Below, piece after piece: positions 42,710 to 51,935 of a DNA stretch of 64,000 nt (within the stretch, counting starts at the first letter, position 1; every line of letters starts with the position of its first letter). The DNA comes from Peronospora farinosa. Lineage: Eukaryota; Oomycota; Peronosporomycetes; Peronosporales; Peronosporaceae. The stretch covers positions 124,001 through 188,000 of the forward strand of contig CANTFK010000663.1 of NCBI GenBank assembly GCA_947646735.1, in the 5' to 3' direction. The notes under the pieces were generated by a model. The model was not told the DNA's origin and searched no databases. It saw only the letters and a list, made by a program, of their open reading frames with translations. The position numbers were made by a program, and so were the translations under genes.

Positions 42710-43780
42710 ATGTCTGTAGCTCTCTGGTACTATTGCAATCTCATTGACGAGATAGAGGCTTTGGATGTCGTGGCCCCCGTCGTTCAAATACGTCGCAGTG
42801 TTGTCCAAGTGGATGCAAACACTTTGAGGCCGACAGCCTTGTTGGCGTGCAGCCCTGCAGTGGACGACGAATTGGCCGTCGAAAGATCGACGTACGTGTT
42901 AACAGCTTCAGTTGCTGCTACTTCGGCGGAGGTTGAGCGAGCTGCTATCGAGCCTATCGAGACTGAGACGAACAAGGTCGAAGCTGTTGTTCATGTTGTC
43001 AGTCCTGTCAAGAAGACGGTGGCTCATCCTGTCACAGTCGAAGCAGAGGTTCAAGAGAGCTTGAGTGAGGTAGCAACGGGGGGCACAACTGTGCACGACG
43101 CTGTCAAGATGGTTACAGTCGTCGAGGAAGAGGTCGTTGATGTTATTGCGGCTACAGAGGAAAAGCCCGACTCTATAAATGATGTGGCTCACGAGGGGTG
43201 CGCTGTTGCGCTGGAAGAAATGGATGCTGAAGCTGCTGCTAGTGACGTCTTAGCTCCTGCACTAGGAGACAAAGTTCTGGCTGATAACGAAGACGTGATT
43301 GCAGAGCCCAAGAAACACTTTACTCGGAAGGCTTTCGTTCCGGAAGACAGTAAAAACTCTGTCGAAGTTGCGAAAGGAAATGGTGAAGCTGCTCATGTGG
43401 TCGAGCACGGCAGTACTGCATCAATGAAGAAGACTATCGAGGTCGTTGAAGCGGCTGAAGCATCCTCGACCATGAAGATGATAGCTGCAATACCTGCTAC
43501 GGGTGACAAGTTTCAGACTGAAACGCAGTCAGAGATTTCGGAGACGCCTGCAATTGAGAAGGTTAATATAGCTGCTGCTACAAAGGGGAACGAGGTTTCT
43601 GAATCCGAGATTGACGAGACGATGGTCATTGACCCAGACGTTGTAGCAAAGGAAGCTGTTGCACAAACGTCTTCGTTTTGTTTCATCCCTGAGCCCATTC
43701 GCAACAACAGCTACGCAGTCTCTTCCGTTGCGCTGGCTGTCGCTACTGCAATCACAGCGGCTCTATTGGCACGTAGATAA
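42710..43780 (+). CDS. Tail-anchored Val/Glu/Ala-rich protein
   Basis: From ATG 42710 (MSVALWYYCNLIDEIEAL) the frame encodes 356 residues; an ATG at 42590 would add 40 more, with a basic composition unlike the rest. The body is low-complexity (Val, Glu, Ala, Thr), like the preceding gene. The C-terminus NNSYAVSSVALAVATAITAA ends in a short hydrophobic helix followed by LLARR, the pattern of tail-anchored ER or mitochondrial outer-membrane proteins. The function is unknown. The two neighbours, one lipid-anchored at the N-terminus and one tail-anchored, may derive from duplication. Confidence 0.7.
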   Translation: MSVALWYYCNLIDEIEALDVVAPVVQIRRSVVQVDANTLRPTALLACSPAVDDELAVERSTYVLTASVAATSAEVERAAIEPIETETNKVEAVVHVVSPVKKTVAHPVTVEAEVQESLSEVATGGTTVHDAVKMVTVVEEEVVDVIAATEEKPDSINDVAHEGCAVALEEMDAEAAASDVLAPALGDKVLADNEDVIAEPKKHFTRKAFVPEDSKNSVEVAKGNGEAAHVVEHGSTASMKKTIEVVEAAEASSTMKMIAAIPATGDKFQTETQSEISETPAIEKVNIAAATKGNEVSESEIDETMVIDPDVVAKEAVAQTSSFCFIPEPIRNNSYAVSSVALAVATAITAALLARR

Positions 43781-43951
43781 AGAAAAAAAGAGCTCGTGAA
43801 TCCGTCAAGAAATCAATGTCCTATATGGTCATAGGTAGGCACTGATTACACTCTTTACGCAGAATTCTACCCGTTACCACGATAGTTTAATTAGTATTAA
43901 ACCACTTCGGTCTCTCTCCTCCAGCCATTTAGCTTTACCAAATTTTCCAGC

Positions 43952-45694
43952 ATGGGTCGAAAACAAGCACCTCCACGTCGCAGCGCCAAGCGTCAGGGCA
44001 TCGCAACTCAAGCTCTGCTTGGTAATAAAAGTCATTTGGGTCAGCAAAAAGGATGTACCGTGTCAAAGAAACTCATGGGGAAGCAGCAGAATGCACAGAA
44101 ATTGCAACAGAAGCGCGAGCAGCTCCGTAGTCAGCAGATCGACCGGAATCGCGGCGTCGTATCAGGATTGAGTCTCGCGGAGCTGGCTGGACGTGCTGCA
44201 CAGGTCTCACAACAGTACGAGATAAATCAGAATCTGCAGACGGAGGTGTCGTCGCAAAACAATCTCGTCATTAATGACGCATCACGCAGAGCTTACATGA
44301 AGGAGCTGCGCAAGGTTGTGGACAAGGCTGACGTTATATTGGAAGTGCTGGACGCGCGTGACCCCTTAGGCTGTCGGACACTGGACATGGAAGACGCTAT
44401 TGGGAACCGACATGGCAAGAAATTGGTGCTAGTGCTGAATAAAGTGGATCTCGTGCCTCCACAGGTGCTGCAACCGTGGCTCACGTATCTACGAGGCTTT
44501 TACCCAACGGTGGCCTTCAAGGCGTCTACTCAAAATCAAGCGAAACACCTCAGTGCTAACTTTGGTCGAGCTGATAAAGCAGGTAGGGAAGCAGTGAGTG
44601 GGAGCAAAGCAGTCGGAACGGAAGCGTTGATGCAGTTGCTCAAGAACTACTGTCGTAGTCATGGAGTCAAGACGGCCATCACGGTGGGTGTCATTGGATA
44701 CCCGAACGTTGGCAAGAGCTCGGTGATTAACTCACTCAAACGCAGCAAGGCTGCGAGTGTATCGAGCACAGCGGGCCACACCAAAGTCATGCAGGAGGTA
44801 CACATTGACAGCAAGATCAAGCTTCTTGACTGCCCCGGTATCGTATTCGACCACTCGGATTCGAGTGCATTGTTGTTGCAAAATTGCATCAACACGGAGT
44901 TGATGGAGGACCCTGTGGGAGCAGTGCAAGTGCTGCTGACGCGATGCCAGCCTGCACAGCTCGCCGAGCTGTATCAACTGCCTGTGGATACAGTATCAAG
45001 GTGTTTTAAGGACGCGGTGCAATTTTTGGTGCTTGTGGCGCAAGCGAAAGGAAAACTAGGCAAGGGAGGTATTCCTAACCGTCAAGCTGCTGCTCGCATC
45101 GTGCTGCAGGACTGGAACCGAGGCAAGCTGCCATACTTTACGCCTCCACCGGACCAAAGCGTTCAGGTGCTGGACACGCAGTTAGTGTCGTCGTTTGGAC
45201 AGGAATTTAATGTTGCAGAAGAGGATTTGAATCCGACTAGCATCTTCCTGCCAGACACGGGCGACGCTAAGGAGGTAAACGGTCCGCAGTGCTCGATTTC
45301 CGTGGCAGCTACCGGCAGTGTGGCTAAGGCGTCCAATACGGAGACCGCGACTATGCCTGCCTTGGCTCGCATCAGCCAGATGCTAGATGACTCGGATTCC
45401 GACTTGGATTCTGACATGGTCTCGGATTCTGAAATAGCCGACGACCCCCACGTCGATGCACGAGACTTTGCACTGCCTATCACTGCTTTATCAACTCAGG
45501 AGCTGGCCGCCAAGTTGTCGCAGGACGCTTTGAACCCGCAGACAGCCAGGGCGGCACGACGAAAAGCCAAGCAGTGGCGTAAGCTGAAGCGTCGAGCTAC
45601 TCGTCAGCAGCTTAGCACAGAGGCCGAAAACTTGTTCAGTGAGCAATTTGGCAGCATTGTAGGCATTGCGACTTCTAGTGTAGTTAAGTCCTAG
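43952..45694 (+). CDS. Nucleostemin / GNL3L-type nucleolar GTPase
   Basis: The 580-residue protein is a circularly permuted GTPase of the YlqF/YawG group: NKVD (G4) precedes GYPNVGKSS (G1) and DCPG (G3). The block FYPTVAFKASTQNQAKHLS and the basic coiled N-terminus (KKLMGKQQNAQKLQQKREQLR) fit the nucleostemin/GNL3L/Grn1 branch, which acts in the nucleolus in late large-subunit ribosome maturation and export. The C-terminus is acidic (DDSDSDLDSDMVSDSE) then basic (ARRKAKQWRKLKRR). The related NOG2/GNL2 family is the alternative but lacks the FKASTQ block. The start is the first ATG. Confidence 0.92.
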   Translation: MGRKQAPPRRSAKRQGIATQALLGNKSHLGQQKGCTVSKKLMGKQQNAQKLQQKREQLRSQQIDRNRGVVSGLSLAELAGRAAQVSQQYEINQNLQTEVSSQNNLVINDASRRAYMKELRKVVDKADVILEVLDARDPLGCRTLDMEDAIGNRHGKKLVLVLNKVDLVPPQVLQPWLTYLRGFYPTVAFKASTQNQAKHLSANFGRADKAGREAVSGSKAVGTEALMQLLKNYCRSHGVKTAITVGVIGYPNVGKSSVINSLKRSKAASVSSTAGHTKVMQEVHIDSKIKLLDCPGIVFDHSDSSALLLQNCINTELMEDPVGAVQVLLTRCQPAQLAELYQLPVDTVSRCFKDAVQFLVLVAQAKGKLGKGGIPNRQAAARIVLQDWNRGKLPYFTPPPDQSVQVLDTQLVSSFGQEFNVAEEDLNPTSIFLPDTGDAKEVNGPQCSISVAATGSVAKASNTETATMPALARISQMLDDSDSDLDSDMVSDSEIADDPHVDARDFALPITALSTQELAAKLSQDALNPQTARAARRKAKQWRKLKRRATRQQLSTEAENLFSEQFGSIVGIATSSVVKS

Positions 45695-45886
45695 ACAAAC
45701 CTAATGACACACAAATGGTATTTGATTATTCTCTTTGGCTTCCTTCGGTCTGCTGCCTGTCACACAGCTAGAAACTTTTTTTGATTCTTCTCCTCAATGA
45801 AGTGTCCACAAACACGTGGTCGTCAGCTCAGTCTCAGTAACTCAACTGACCTTTCGTTGCCCTTGTTCCTCCCTCCCTTCAACATT

Positions 45887-46870
45887 TTACACTCGAGGAG
45901 ACGTCATTCCTCTCGGAGACGTGATCATATTGGGTGGTGTCTGTGCCATCTCGTACTCGATGCTCCCACTGCGTCCACGAGTGGAGATGGGGGCTTCTGT
46001 GTCGGTTTGATTCATGAGTAGGAGGTGTCTCTTTTTAGCAAACACAGCCGCAAGCGCACCGACTACACCGACAGCAGCAGCTACTAAAACACCAATAGTT
46101 GGGCCACCAAGTCCGTCAGATGCTGAAGTGTTCACAGAGGACAACGAGACCGTCGACAAGTCTGACGGAGTCTTCTTCTTGTCTCCCACTCGTTTCTCAG
46201 TGCTGTGTTCTACATTTGTATCATCCTCATCATCATCATCCTTCTCATTGTCATTCCCGGGGCTACCAAATGACGCACTTTCATACGTTGTAAAAGCTGG
46301 AGTAGCAGCTGGAGTAGGTGCTGGAGTAGGTACCGGTGTCGGAAGAGAGACAGTAGGTGCAGGTGTAGGTGCAGGTGTAGGCGCAGGTGTAGGCGCAGGT
46401 GTAGGCCGCTCTCCACAATTGTAAAGAGGACGTAAATTTGTCGTCTGTACGAACCAGCTCTCGTCGTAATCTTCATTGCCATCAAAGGAATCCAAACCGT
46501 CCGATTTGATCGTGTCGTCTCCGTCAAAGTCCCACGTCGGACACTTGGGCTTGACAACAAGGACGTCCTTACAGCCGACACTGGGCAACACGCAACCCCA
46601 CGTGTCGTCAAGGACCAGTTGACACACGGCATCTTCAGGCGTGACGCAGCGCCCGTCCTTGTACGACGGAAGGTACGAATGACACTCTGCGACGGCCACG
46701 TCGCCTGTTTTGGGGCATTTGAAACCTGCAGGAATCGAGCCAGAACCTGCACACAGTAATGACGCGTCGACTGGAATGTCATATGTAGCGTCATGACAGA
46801 CACTCACTTCGACGGCGGTACTGGATGACGCACTTAGCGCGACGACCAGTAGTGACCATTTACGCAGCAT
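45887..46870 (-). CDS. Secreted Cys-rich, Pro/Thr-repeat, single-pass membrane protein (paralogue 1)
   Basis: The 327-residue precursor has a signal peptide ([20 protein letters not shown]) and a ~130-residue ectodomain with about ten Cys ([32 protein letters not shown]). It then has the acidic motif [13 protein letters not shown], a mucin-like (PTPA)n spacer, a membrane helix ([19 protein letters not shown]) and a cytoplasmic tail with basic/Ser-Pro motifs. The ectodomain is shared with the downstream-numbered gene at 47496-48797, so the two are tandem duplicates. It is probably a cell-surface or wall-associated glycoprotein; no enzyme motif and no RxLR motif were found. Confidence 0.8.
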   Translation of the reverse strand: MLRKWSLLVVALSASSSTAVEVSVCHDATYDIPVDASLLCAGSGSIPAGFKCPKTGDVAVAECHSYLPSYKDGRCVTPEDAVCQLVLDDTWGCVLPSVGCKDVLVVKPKCPTWDFDGDDTIKSDGLDSFDGNEDYDESWFVQTTNLRPLYNCGERPTPAPTPAPTPAPTPAPTVSLPTPVPTPAPTPAATPAFTTYESASFGSPGNDNEKDDDDEDDTNVEHSTEKRVGDKKKTPSDLSTVSLSSVNTSASDGLGGPTIGVLVAAAVGVVGALAAVFAKKRHLLLMNQTDTEAPISTRGRSGSIEYEMAQTPPNMITSPRGMTSPRV

Positions 46871-47495
46871 TATACTGTAGTTTATTATACGGGAGATTGT
46901 TTGTAGTAGAAAAAAAATACAGTGTAATTTTATGTAAACACCTGTAAATAATGTAGTCAGTCTCTCTTAGGTAGAAAGTAAGAATGAAGGACGAGGCGGA
47001 AGAGTCACAGGCCGTGGCGATCGTCATGTAGTGCATGGATTGGCTATAATGTTTGAATTACTGTATTACGATTGAATGAAACGGAAACGACTAAAATTTG
47101 GCCTCGACGACAGCTGACGGCGCACTATTGGAGTGCATCGTCTAGTGCAACTTGCCCCCCTACACAGTTGCCAAAGTGATGGTGAAAAGATCCACTTTAA
47201 AGTCATTTGACTGAAGAATTGTATTCCACTGTATAATTCAATTGTTACGTACACAATTTATACATGAAAAAATGGACTCTATTGGCGCCAGTATTGCGAT
47301 CGTCGATCGAAGCGGCAATCTGGTCCATTCGAACCCTACCCCCAAGTGGATTTTCTGGTGAATTTCGATTTGCTGAAAATGGAGGGTAATAAAAACAAAG
47401 CATGATGTGTGCTTGTATGTAAAATATGTATACCCATTACAAATAAAGCGGTTTGTATAGCCAGATATACAAGTGTCTGTGGCAGCTCCCGTCTT
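46871..47495. other. Intergenic region between the secreted paralogues
   Basis: This 625-bp spacer between two minus-strand genes holds the promoter of paralogue 1. Nothing further is recognisable. Confidence 0.5.
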
Positions 47496-48797
47496 CTATG
47501 AAGAAGCCGCGTCTGAGCTCCCGCCGTCGTCTGCGTGACCATTGCTTGCATTATCGACGGTCTCAGATGTCATGTCGCATGATGTCGTCGTCACTGAAAT
47601 CTCTGTAGTGCTTGCCTCCGATGTGATCATTGTTAGCGTCGCCTTTGCCGTAGCCACTGGAGGTGTGGTTGCTAGATGCCCCGCCATGACCGCAGGCGTC
47701 GATGGGGCTACCAAAGACGATTCTTGACTCTTTTTTTCCACGTCCACGTCCTCGTTCTCGTTCTTCTCGTCACCATCGTCTTCTTCTTCGTCTTCTTCTT
47801 CTTCTTCCACATCTTCCTTCACGAGCCTTTTCCTAGCGTATACTACCGCGATGGCAGCCACAACGACAGCAGCAAAGGCCATCATACCTGCAATCACCGT
47901 CAGCGTCTCATCACTAAACCCCTTCGAAATCACAGCATCGGCAGCCGCAAGCGTCACCTTTGTCGAGGTTCTAGCCCTGCTGTCCTCGTCTCCATCTGCT
48001 GGCTCGCTATTAGCTTTCAATCCAACGCCAACCTTGTCGCTTGACGACTCATTACACTCCGCAGACACCGAAGTCATATTCACTGCTGGCTTTGGAGTCA
48101 GCGACGTATTGGTCAGCATTGATGTCGGAGTCATTGTTGGTGCTAGCTCTGTCTCTGTCTTAGCAACATTCTCCTTTGTAGGAGACGGTGTCGGCGTCTT
48201 CGACTCGGTCATTCCATCATTGCTGTCCGAAGCTGCAGACGTAGTCGTCTGAGTCGGCGTTTCCGTCGTACTAGTCTCCGTAGCTGCTGATGTCGGCATA
48301 GGTGTCGCAGCCGTCGGTGCGGGCGTGGGCGCGATCCCACAGTCGTAGAGCTCGTGCAGCTTTGTCGTCTTCGTGAACCAGCTCTCGTCATAGTCCTCAT
48401 TGCCATCGAAAGACCCAAACTTATCGCCTGAGACGTCGCCACTGTAGTCCCACGTCTCGCACGAGCTCTCCACCACTGCTTCCGTCGGTGCATCATTGCA
48501 TCCCACAGAAGGAAGCACACATCCCCACGTGTCTTTATTCACCAGTTTACACACAGCATCCTCTGGCGCCACACAGCTCCCGCTTCCAAACGATGCAAGA
48601 GTCGAAAGGCAGTCGGCCACAGCCACGTCGCCCTTTTGAGGACAGCTCTGGCCCGCGGGCTCGGAGCCTGCGCCGGAACATAACGCCGTGGTATCCACTG
48701 AAATGTCGTACGTGGCATCTTGGCAGACACTCACCTTGACGGCGACTGCGTACGATGTACTTAGCGCTGGAAATAGCAAAAATCGGAGCGGAATCAT
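47496..48797 (-). CDS. Secreted Cys-rich, Thr/Pro-rich, single-pass membrane protein (paralogue 2)
   Basis: The ATG at 48797 gives a signal peptide ([20 protein letters not shown]); the frame stays open 29 codons further up, but that extension would hide the signal. The ectodomain repeats paralogue 1: [32 protein letters not shown] and SFGDGNED-like [14 protein letters not shown] longer Ser/Thr/Pro region follows, then a membrane helix ([21 protein letters not shown]), a very acidic cytoplasmic stretch (about 30 Glu/Asp) and a Ser/Thr-rich tail. Only the ectodomain is conserved between the two, so that is where function should lie. Confidence 0.8.
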   Translation of the reverse strand: MIPLRFLLFPALSTSYAVAVKVSVCQDATYDISVDTTALCSGAGSEPAGQSCPQKGDVAVADCLSTLASFGSGSCVAPEDAVCKLVNKDTWGCVLPSVGCNDAPTEAVVESSCETWDYSGDVSGDKFGSFDGNEDYDESWFTKTTKLHELYDCGIAPTPAPTAATPMPTSAATETSTTETPTQTTTSAASDSNDGMTESKTPTPSPTKENVAKTETELAPTMTPTSMLTNTSLTPKPAVNMTSVSAECNESSSDKVGVGLKANSEPADGDEDSRARTSTKVTLAAADAVISKGFSDETLTVIAGMMAFAAVVVAAIAVVYARKRLVKEDVEEEEEDEEEDDGDEKNENEDVDVEKKSQESSLVAPSTPAVMAGHLATTPPVATAKATLTMITSEASTTEISVTTTSCDMTSETVDNASNGHADDGGSSDAASS

Positions 48798-48977
48798 CTC
48801 GATGGCTTGCGAATGACAATCTGTATAGAAAAAAAGATTTGTGGTCCTGATTTTGACAAGATCGTTGTCAGCACATTCTGACACGTACTATTTACCAAGG
48901 GGTCGAAATGGCTTCATCTTGATCCCTTGGTACATAATGTACTTGTCAGTCCATATCACTTGTCATTATGCTGATAA

Positions 48978-51269
48978 TCACGCGTCGCATTGATCAATAT
49001 CATCCCCATTTGCTGGAACAGCCTTTGGTAGCTGCTCCTGACGGGATCGATTGTACAGCTCCTCGTCCACCTCGTTCTCACTGACATCAATGACGGACTG
49101 CAGCTCGAGTTGTTGACACTCCTCCGCCTCAGAACCAACCAGATTCATTCCAGTCTGTTGCTGCTGCATTGCTTCATCGTTACAGGGACGCTGCCTCTTT
49201 TCGACAATCAGTTGCTTCATCACTTGCGCCATGAACTTACAGGCAAGCCGCTGTTCTTCTCGACCTGATAGTGTATCAGATCCTGTAGTAACGTGTCTAG
49301 GGCTCATCCTTGCACTACAGCCTTCCCTATCGTGCTGCTCGTTATTGTCAATAACCATGGCATCAGCTTCCGCTTGGGCATCGTTCATAGCATTAAGAGC
49401 CATCTTAATCTCCTCCGCAGGCTGATCACGGAGAAACTCTAAATCGCGCTGCCAATTTGGGAACACTTGCTTCACGACGTCCGGAACTTCCGAGTAGGTT
49501 CGTGTCCAGTCCATTGTGTAATCAGAAAGCACGGGTACAAGCTCAGACTTTCCTTCGTATTCTGCTTCGCGTTCAAAATTGGTATCAGTGTCTTCATTGT
49601 CGACGTTATGGCTATTTTCCATATCGACGCTGCCATCCGTATCGATGCCACCACATTCAGCATTCTCATCACCTCCAAGAAATGCCCGCAGAACGCTGTT
49701 ACGGTACAATAGCGAATCACGCTGTAGCCCAAAAAGCTGCTGCGAAGCGCGTTTCCACATAGAAATGGCGGCCACTGCCGCCAATTCAGCATGCTTCGAT
49801 TCGTCACAATCGACATTTTTGCTACTTTCACTCCACCTCAATGGCGTATATCGCATTGCTACGACAGAACTGCGCTCCGTTTGTTTTGTGTATACACGCT
49901 GATCCCACGGATGCACCTGGCGGTTGTTTGGAAAAATGACATTCAAAGCAGTTTTTAGATCCAGAAGCTTAAGCACCTTTGCTGGAGGTAATACTTGCGA
50001 TGTTCGTAGCTTCTCCTTTGTTTTCTCTAGTCTGCTCAGCGTTTTTACAAGATTAACGCGCCGCTTCGCCAGCTTCGCCATTTGTTCGTCAAGCTCTTCA
50101 ATTTTTTTCCTCGTCCCTGCAAGTTGCAAGTCTGTCTGCTGCTCCTTATCTATCTTCGAGGCGTCTGTTAATGCCAGTGCTAGCACGATGTCTCCGCCTG
50201 TATCGACTCGCTTCCGCTTTCTCGTCCTTTTGGTCTTCGGAACAGCTGCAATGGAATCATCGTTATCACATGTTTTTGGCTTTCGTGGCTTTTTAGTACG
50301 TGTGGGTCCACTTCCACCATTTTCCCGTTTCCGAGTCTTTGTTTTTGCATCGTTCTTGACCGTAGACGCCGTAAACGGAGCAGCAACATTAGCAGTCGTG
50401 ATCGTAACGCGACCACCGATGCACTCGTTCAAATGTACCTGTTGTTGCAACACATCGAGTTGCCCTATCACTGTACTACACGCTGTGCATGTAGCTTCCT
50501 CGGGAGTTAACTCGTCCACGACGCCAGCATTGTCTCCACCCGACGTTTTAGTCGCCTTCAACTCGACGTTTTCACCTCTTTCTTTTCTGCTGTTGCCCAT
50601 GTCTTTCTCGATCACCACCACGTTCTTCACCAATTTCAGTCTTTCATGATCTGGCTCAATATCTGGTTCAGCAGGTGTATCACTTGGCTCAATTACAGTA
50701 GAAACAGTCCCTGACGTTCTTGCAAAAGCCGGAGCTAGAGGTGACAATACAGGATCCACCGTCTCCTCATCATCCAGCTCAATCACCATCGGAGCTGCTG
50801 CAGATTGAATCACGGAAGAAGAAGAAGAAGTACTAGGTGTTAGTATAGTATTACCACTTGAAGTTGTAGCACTATTAACCCCCTCCTCTCTACACGGTTG
50901 TCCGTGTCCAACCTGAACAAAGCGCAGACTGGTTCTGCCTACTGCTATGAGGTCTCCATCGCTCAGTGAATATTTCTGCTGAGTCTTGAGCATTTTGCCA
51001 TTAATTTTAGTGCCATTTGTGCTCTTTACATCGTAAAAACCGAGTCTCGTCTCGTTTCCTTCGGCTTTTACAAAACGAAATTCGGCATGAACGCTTGATA
51101 CTTCCAAGTCCTTGGGCAAGCGTAACCAGCAGCATTTCTTGCGGCCAATAGAAAGCGGTTGTCCTGAAGAAGAAGATGAATGAGATATTGAGCAGTAAAA
51201 GTGTGTAGAGCCTGTGTGTGGACCCCGCGTAACCTCGAGCCGGAAGCAGCACGGCGGAACTTTTGCCAT
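48978..51269 (-). CDS. FHA-domain nuclear protein with UBZ-like zinc finger
   Basis: Starting from ATG 51269 (MAKVPPCCF) the protein has 763 residues. Residues ~5-120 form an FHA domain, a phosphothreonine reader: IGRKKCCWLRLP, SSVHAEFRF and YDVKSTNGTKINGK supply the Arg, Ser-His and Asn-Gly positions. Near 259-281, CTACSTVIGQLDVLQQQVHL followed by NEC has C-x2-C-x14-H-x3-C spacing like UBZ4-type ubiquitin-binding fingers. Two strong basic clusters (TRTKKPRKPK, TKRTRKRKRVD) suggest nuclear import. A coiled coil spans ~370-430. FHA plus ubiquitin reader suggests DNA-damage or chromatin signalling. An upstream in-frame TTG (51329) was not chosen. Confidence 0.78.
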   Translation of the reverse strand: MAKVPPCCFRLEVTRGPHTGSTHFYCSISHSSSSSGQPLSIGRKKCCWLRLPKDLEVSSVHAEFRFVKAEGNETRLGFYDVKSTNGTKINGKMLKTQQKYSLSDGDLIAVGRTSLRFVQVGHGQPCREEGVNSATTSSGNTILTPSTSSSSSVIQSAAAPMVIELDDEETVDPVLSPLAPAFARTSGTVSTVIEPSDTPAEPDIEPDHERLKLVKNVVVIEKDMGNSRKERGENVELKATKTSGGDNAGVVDELTPEEATCTACSTVIGQLDVLQQQVHLNECIGGRVTITTANVAAPFTASTVKNDAKTKTRKRENGGSGPTRTKKPRKPKTCDNDDSIAAVPKTKRTRKRKRVDTGGDIVLALALTDASKIDKEQQTDLQLAGTRKKIEELDEQMAKLAKRRVNLVKTLSRLEKTKEKLRTSQVLPPAKVLKLLDLKTALNVIFPNNRQVHPWDQRVYTKQTERSSVVAMRYTPLRWSESSKNVDCDESKHAELAAVAAISMWKRASQQLFGLQRDSLLYRNSVLRAFLGGDENAECGGIDTDGSVDMENSHNVDNEDTDTNFEREAEYEGKSELVPVLSDYTMDWTRTYSEVPDVVKQVFPNWQRDLEFLRDQPAEEIKMALNAMNDAQAEADAMVIDNNEQHDREGCSARMSPRHVTTGSDTLSGREEQRLACKFMAQVMKQLIVEKRQRPCNDEAMQQQQTGMNLVGSEAEECQQLELQSVIDVSENEVDEELYNRSRQEQLPKAVPANGDDIDQCDA

Positions 51270-51935
51270 CGGACGAATTTGAAAGCGGAAAATACAACGA
51301 CTAAATTTAGTCCTTTGGTTTAAAGACAAAAGACTATTCCAAGGTTAGAAAATAACACTTGTGTTTCTAAAAAATGTCAACTTTAGCAAACTATTTTAAT
51401 CGTAACGTATTGTATTGTCACGATATGTATCGAACGGGGTTGTTGCAACTATAGAATGCACAGTCATGAATGCTGCTGACGTAGTTAAACGCATTGTGAC
51501 TGAATTGTACGGGCAATTGCGTTACACGTTGAAGTTTACAATCACTCTGTTCAACAACGTCACGACACAAATTTCCTCTGTAGAGGTAGAGCCTGTTTAA
51601 ATGAATACTTCCGTGCCACCAGTATTATATAAAGTTACAAAGTCTACTATTGTATACAAGTATAAAAATTGCGAATTACTAAGTCGTCGAATTTTATTAT
51701 AAAGGATATGATGTTGTGAAGGATATGATGTTGTGAAGGATATGATGTTGTGAAGTATTCTGTAGAAAGGGTTCTTTTCTACTCTATTTTTGTAATTACT
51801 TGTTTCTTCATAAAAAGGAATTCGTCCATTTTTCTATCGACTGTTGACTTGATCATTTTTTTCTTAACATTTTCAAAGAAAGAAAAAGACCACGTCCGTT
51901 GCAACGTTGTACTGAAGCAGAAGTAACGAAACGTC
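51270..51935. other. Divergent intergenic region, FHA / ArfGAP-like
   Basis: This 666-bp stretch contains a 17-bp triplicated repeat (51704-51754). A short plus-strand frame at 51415-51600 lacks supporting features. Confidence 0.5.
51704..51754 (+). repeat. Three perfect copies of a 17-bp repeat
   Basis: GGATATGATGTTGTGAA occurs three times head to tail, about 180 bp upstream of the ArfGAP-like start codon. It could be promoter sequence or simple slippage. Confidence 0.95.

Noticed and set aside
45887..48797. RxLR or Crinkler effectors among the secreted proteins
   Set aside because: Neither protein has an RxLR-dEER or LFLAK motif, and both have a membrane helix and a cytoplasmic tail.
51415..51600. 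61-codon plus-strand frame between the FHA and ArfGAP-like genes
   Set aside because: It starts at a non-ATG codon in the longest form, has no motif and no coding-like context; chance is sufficient.
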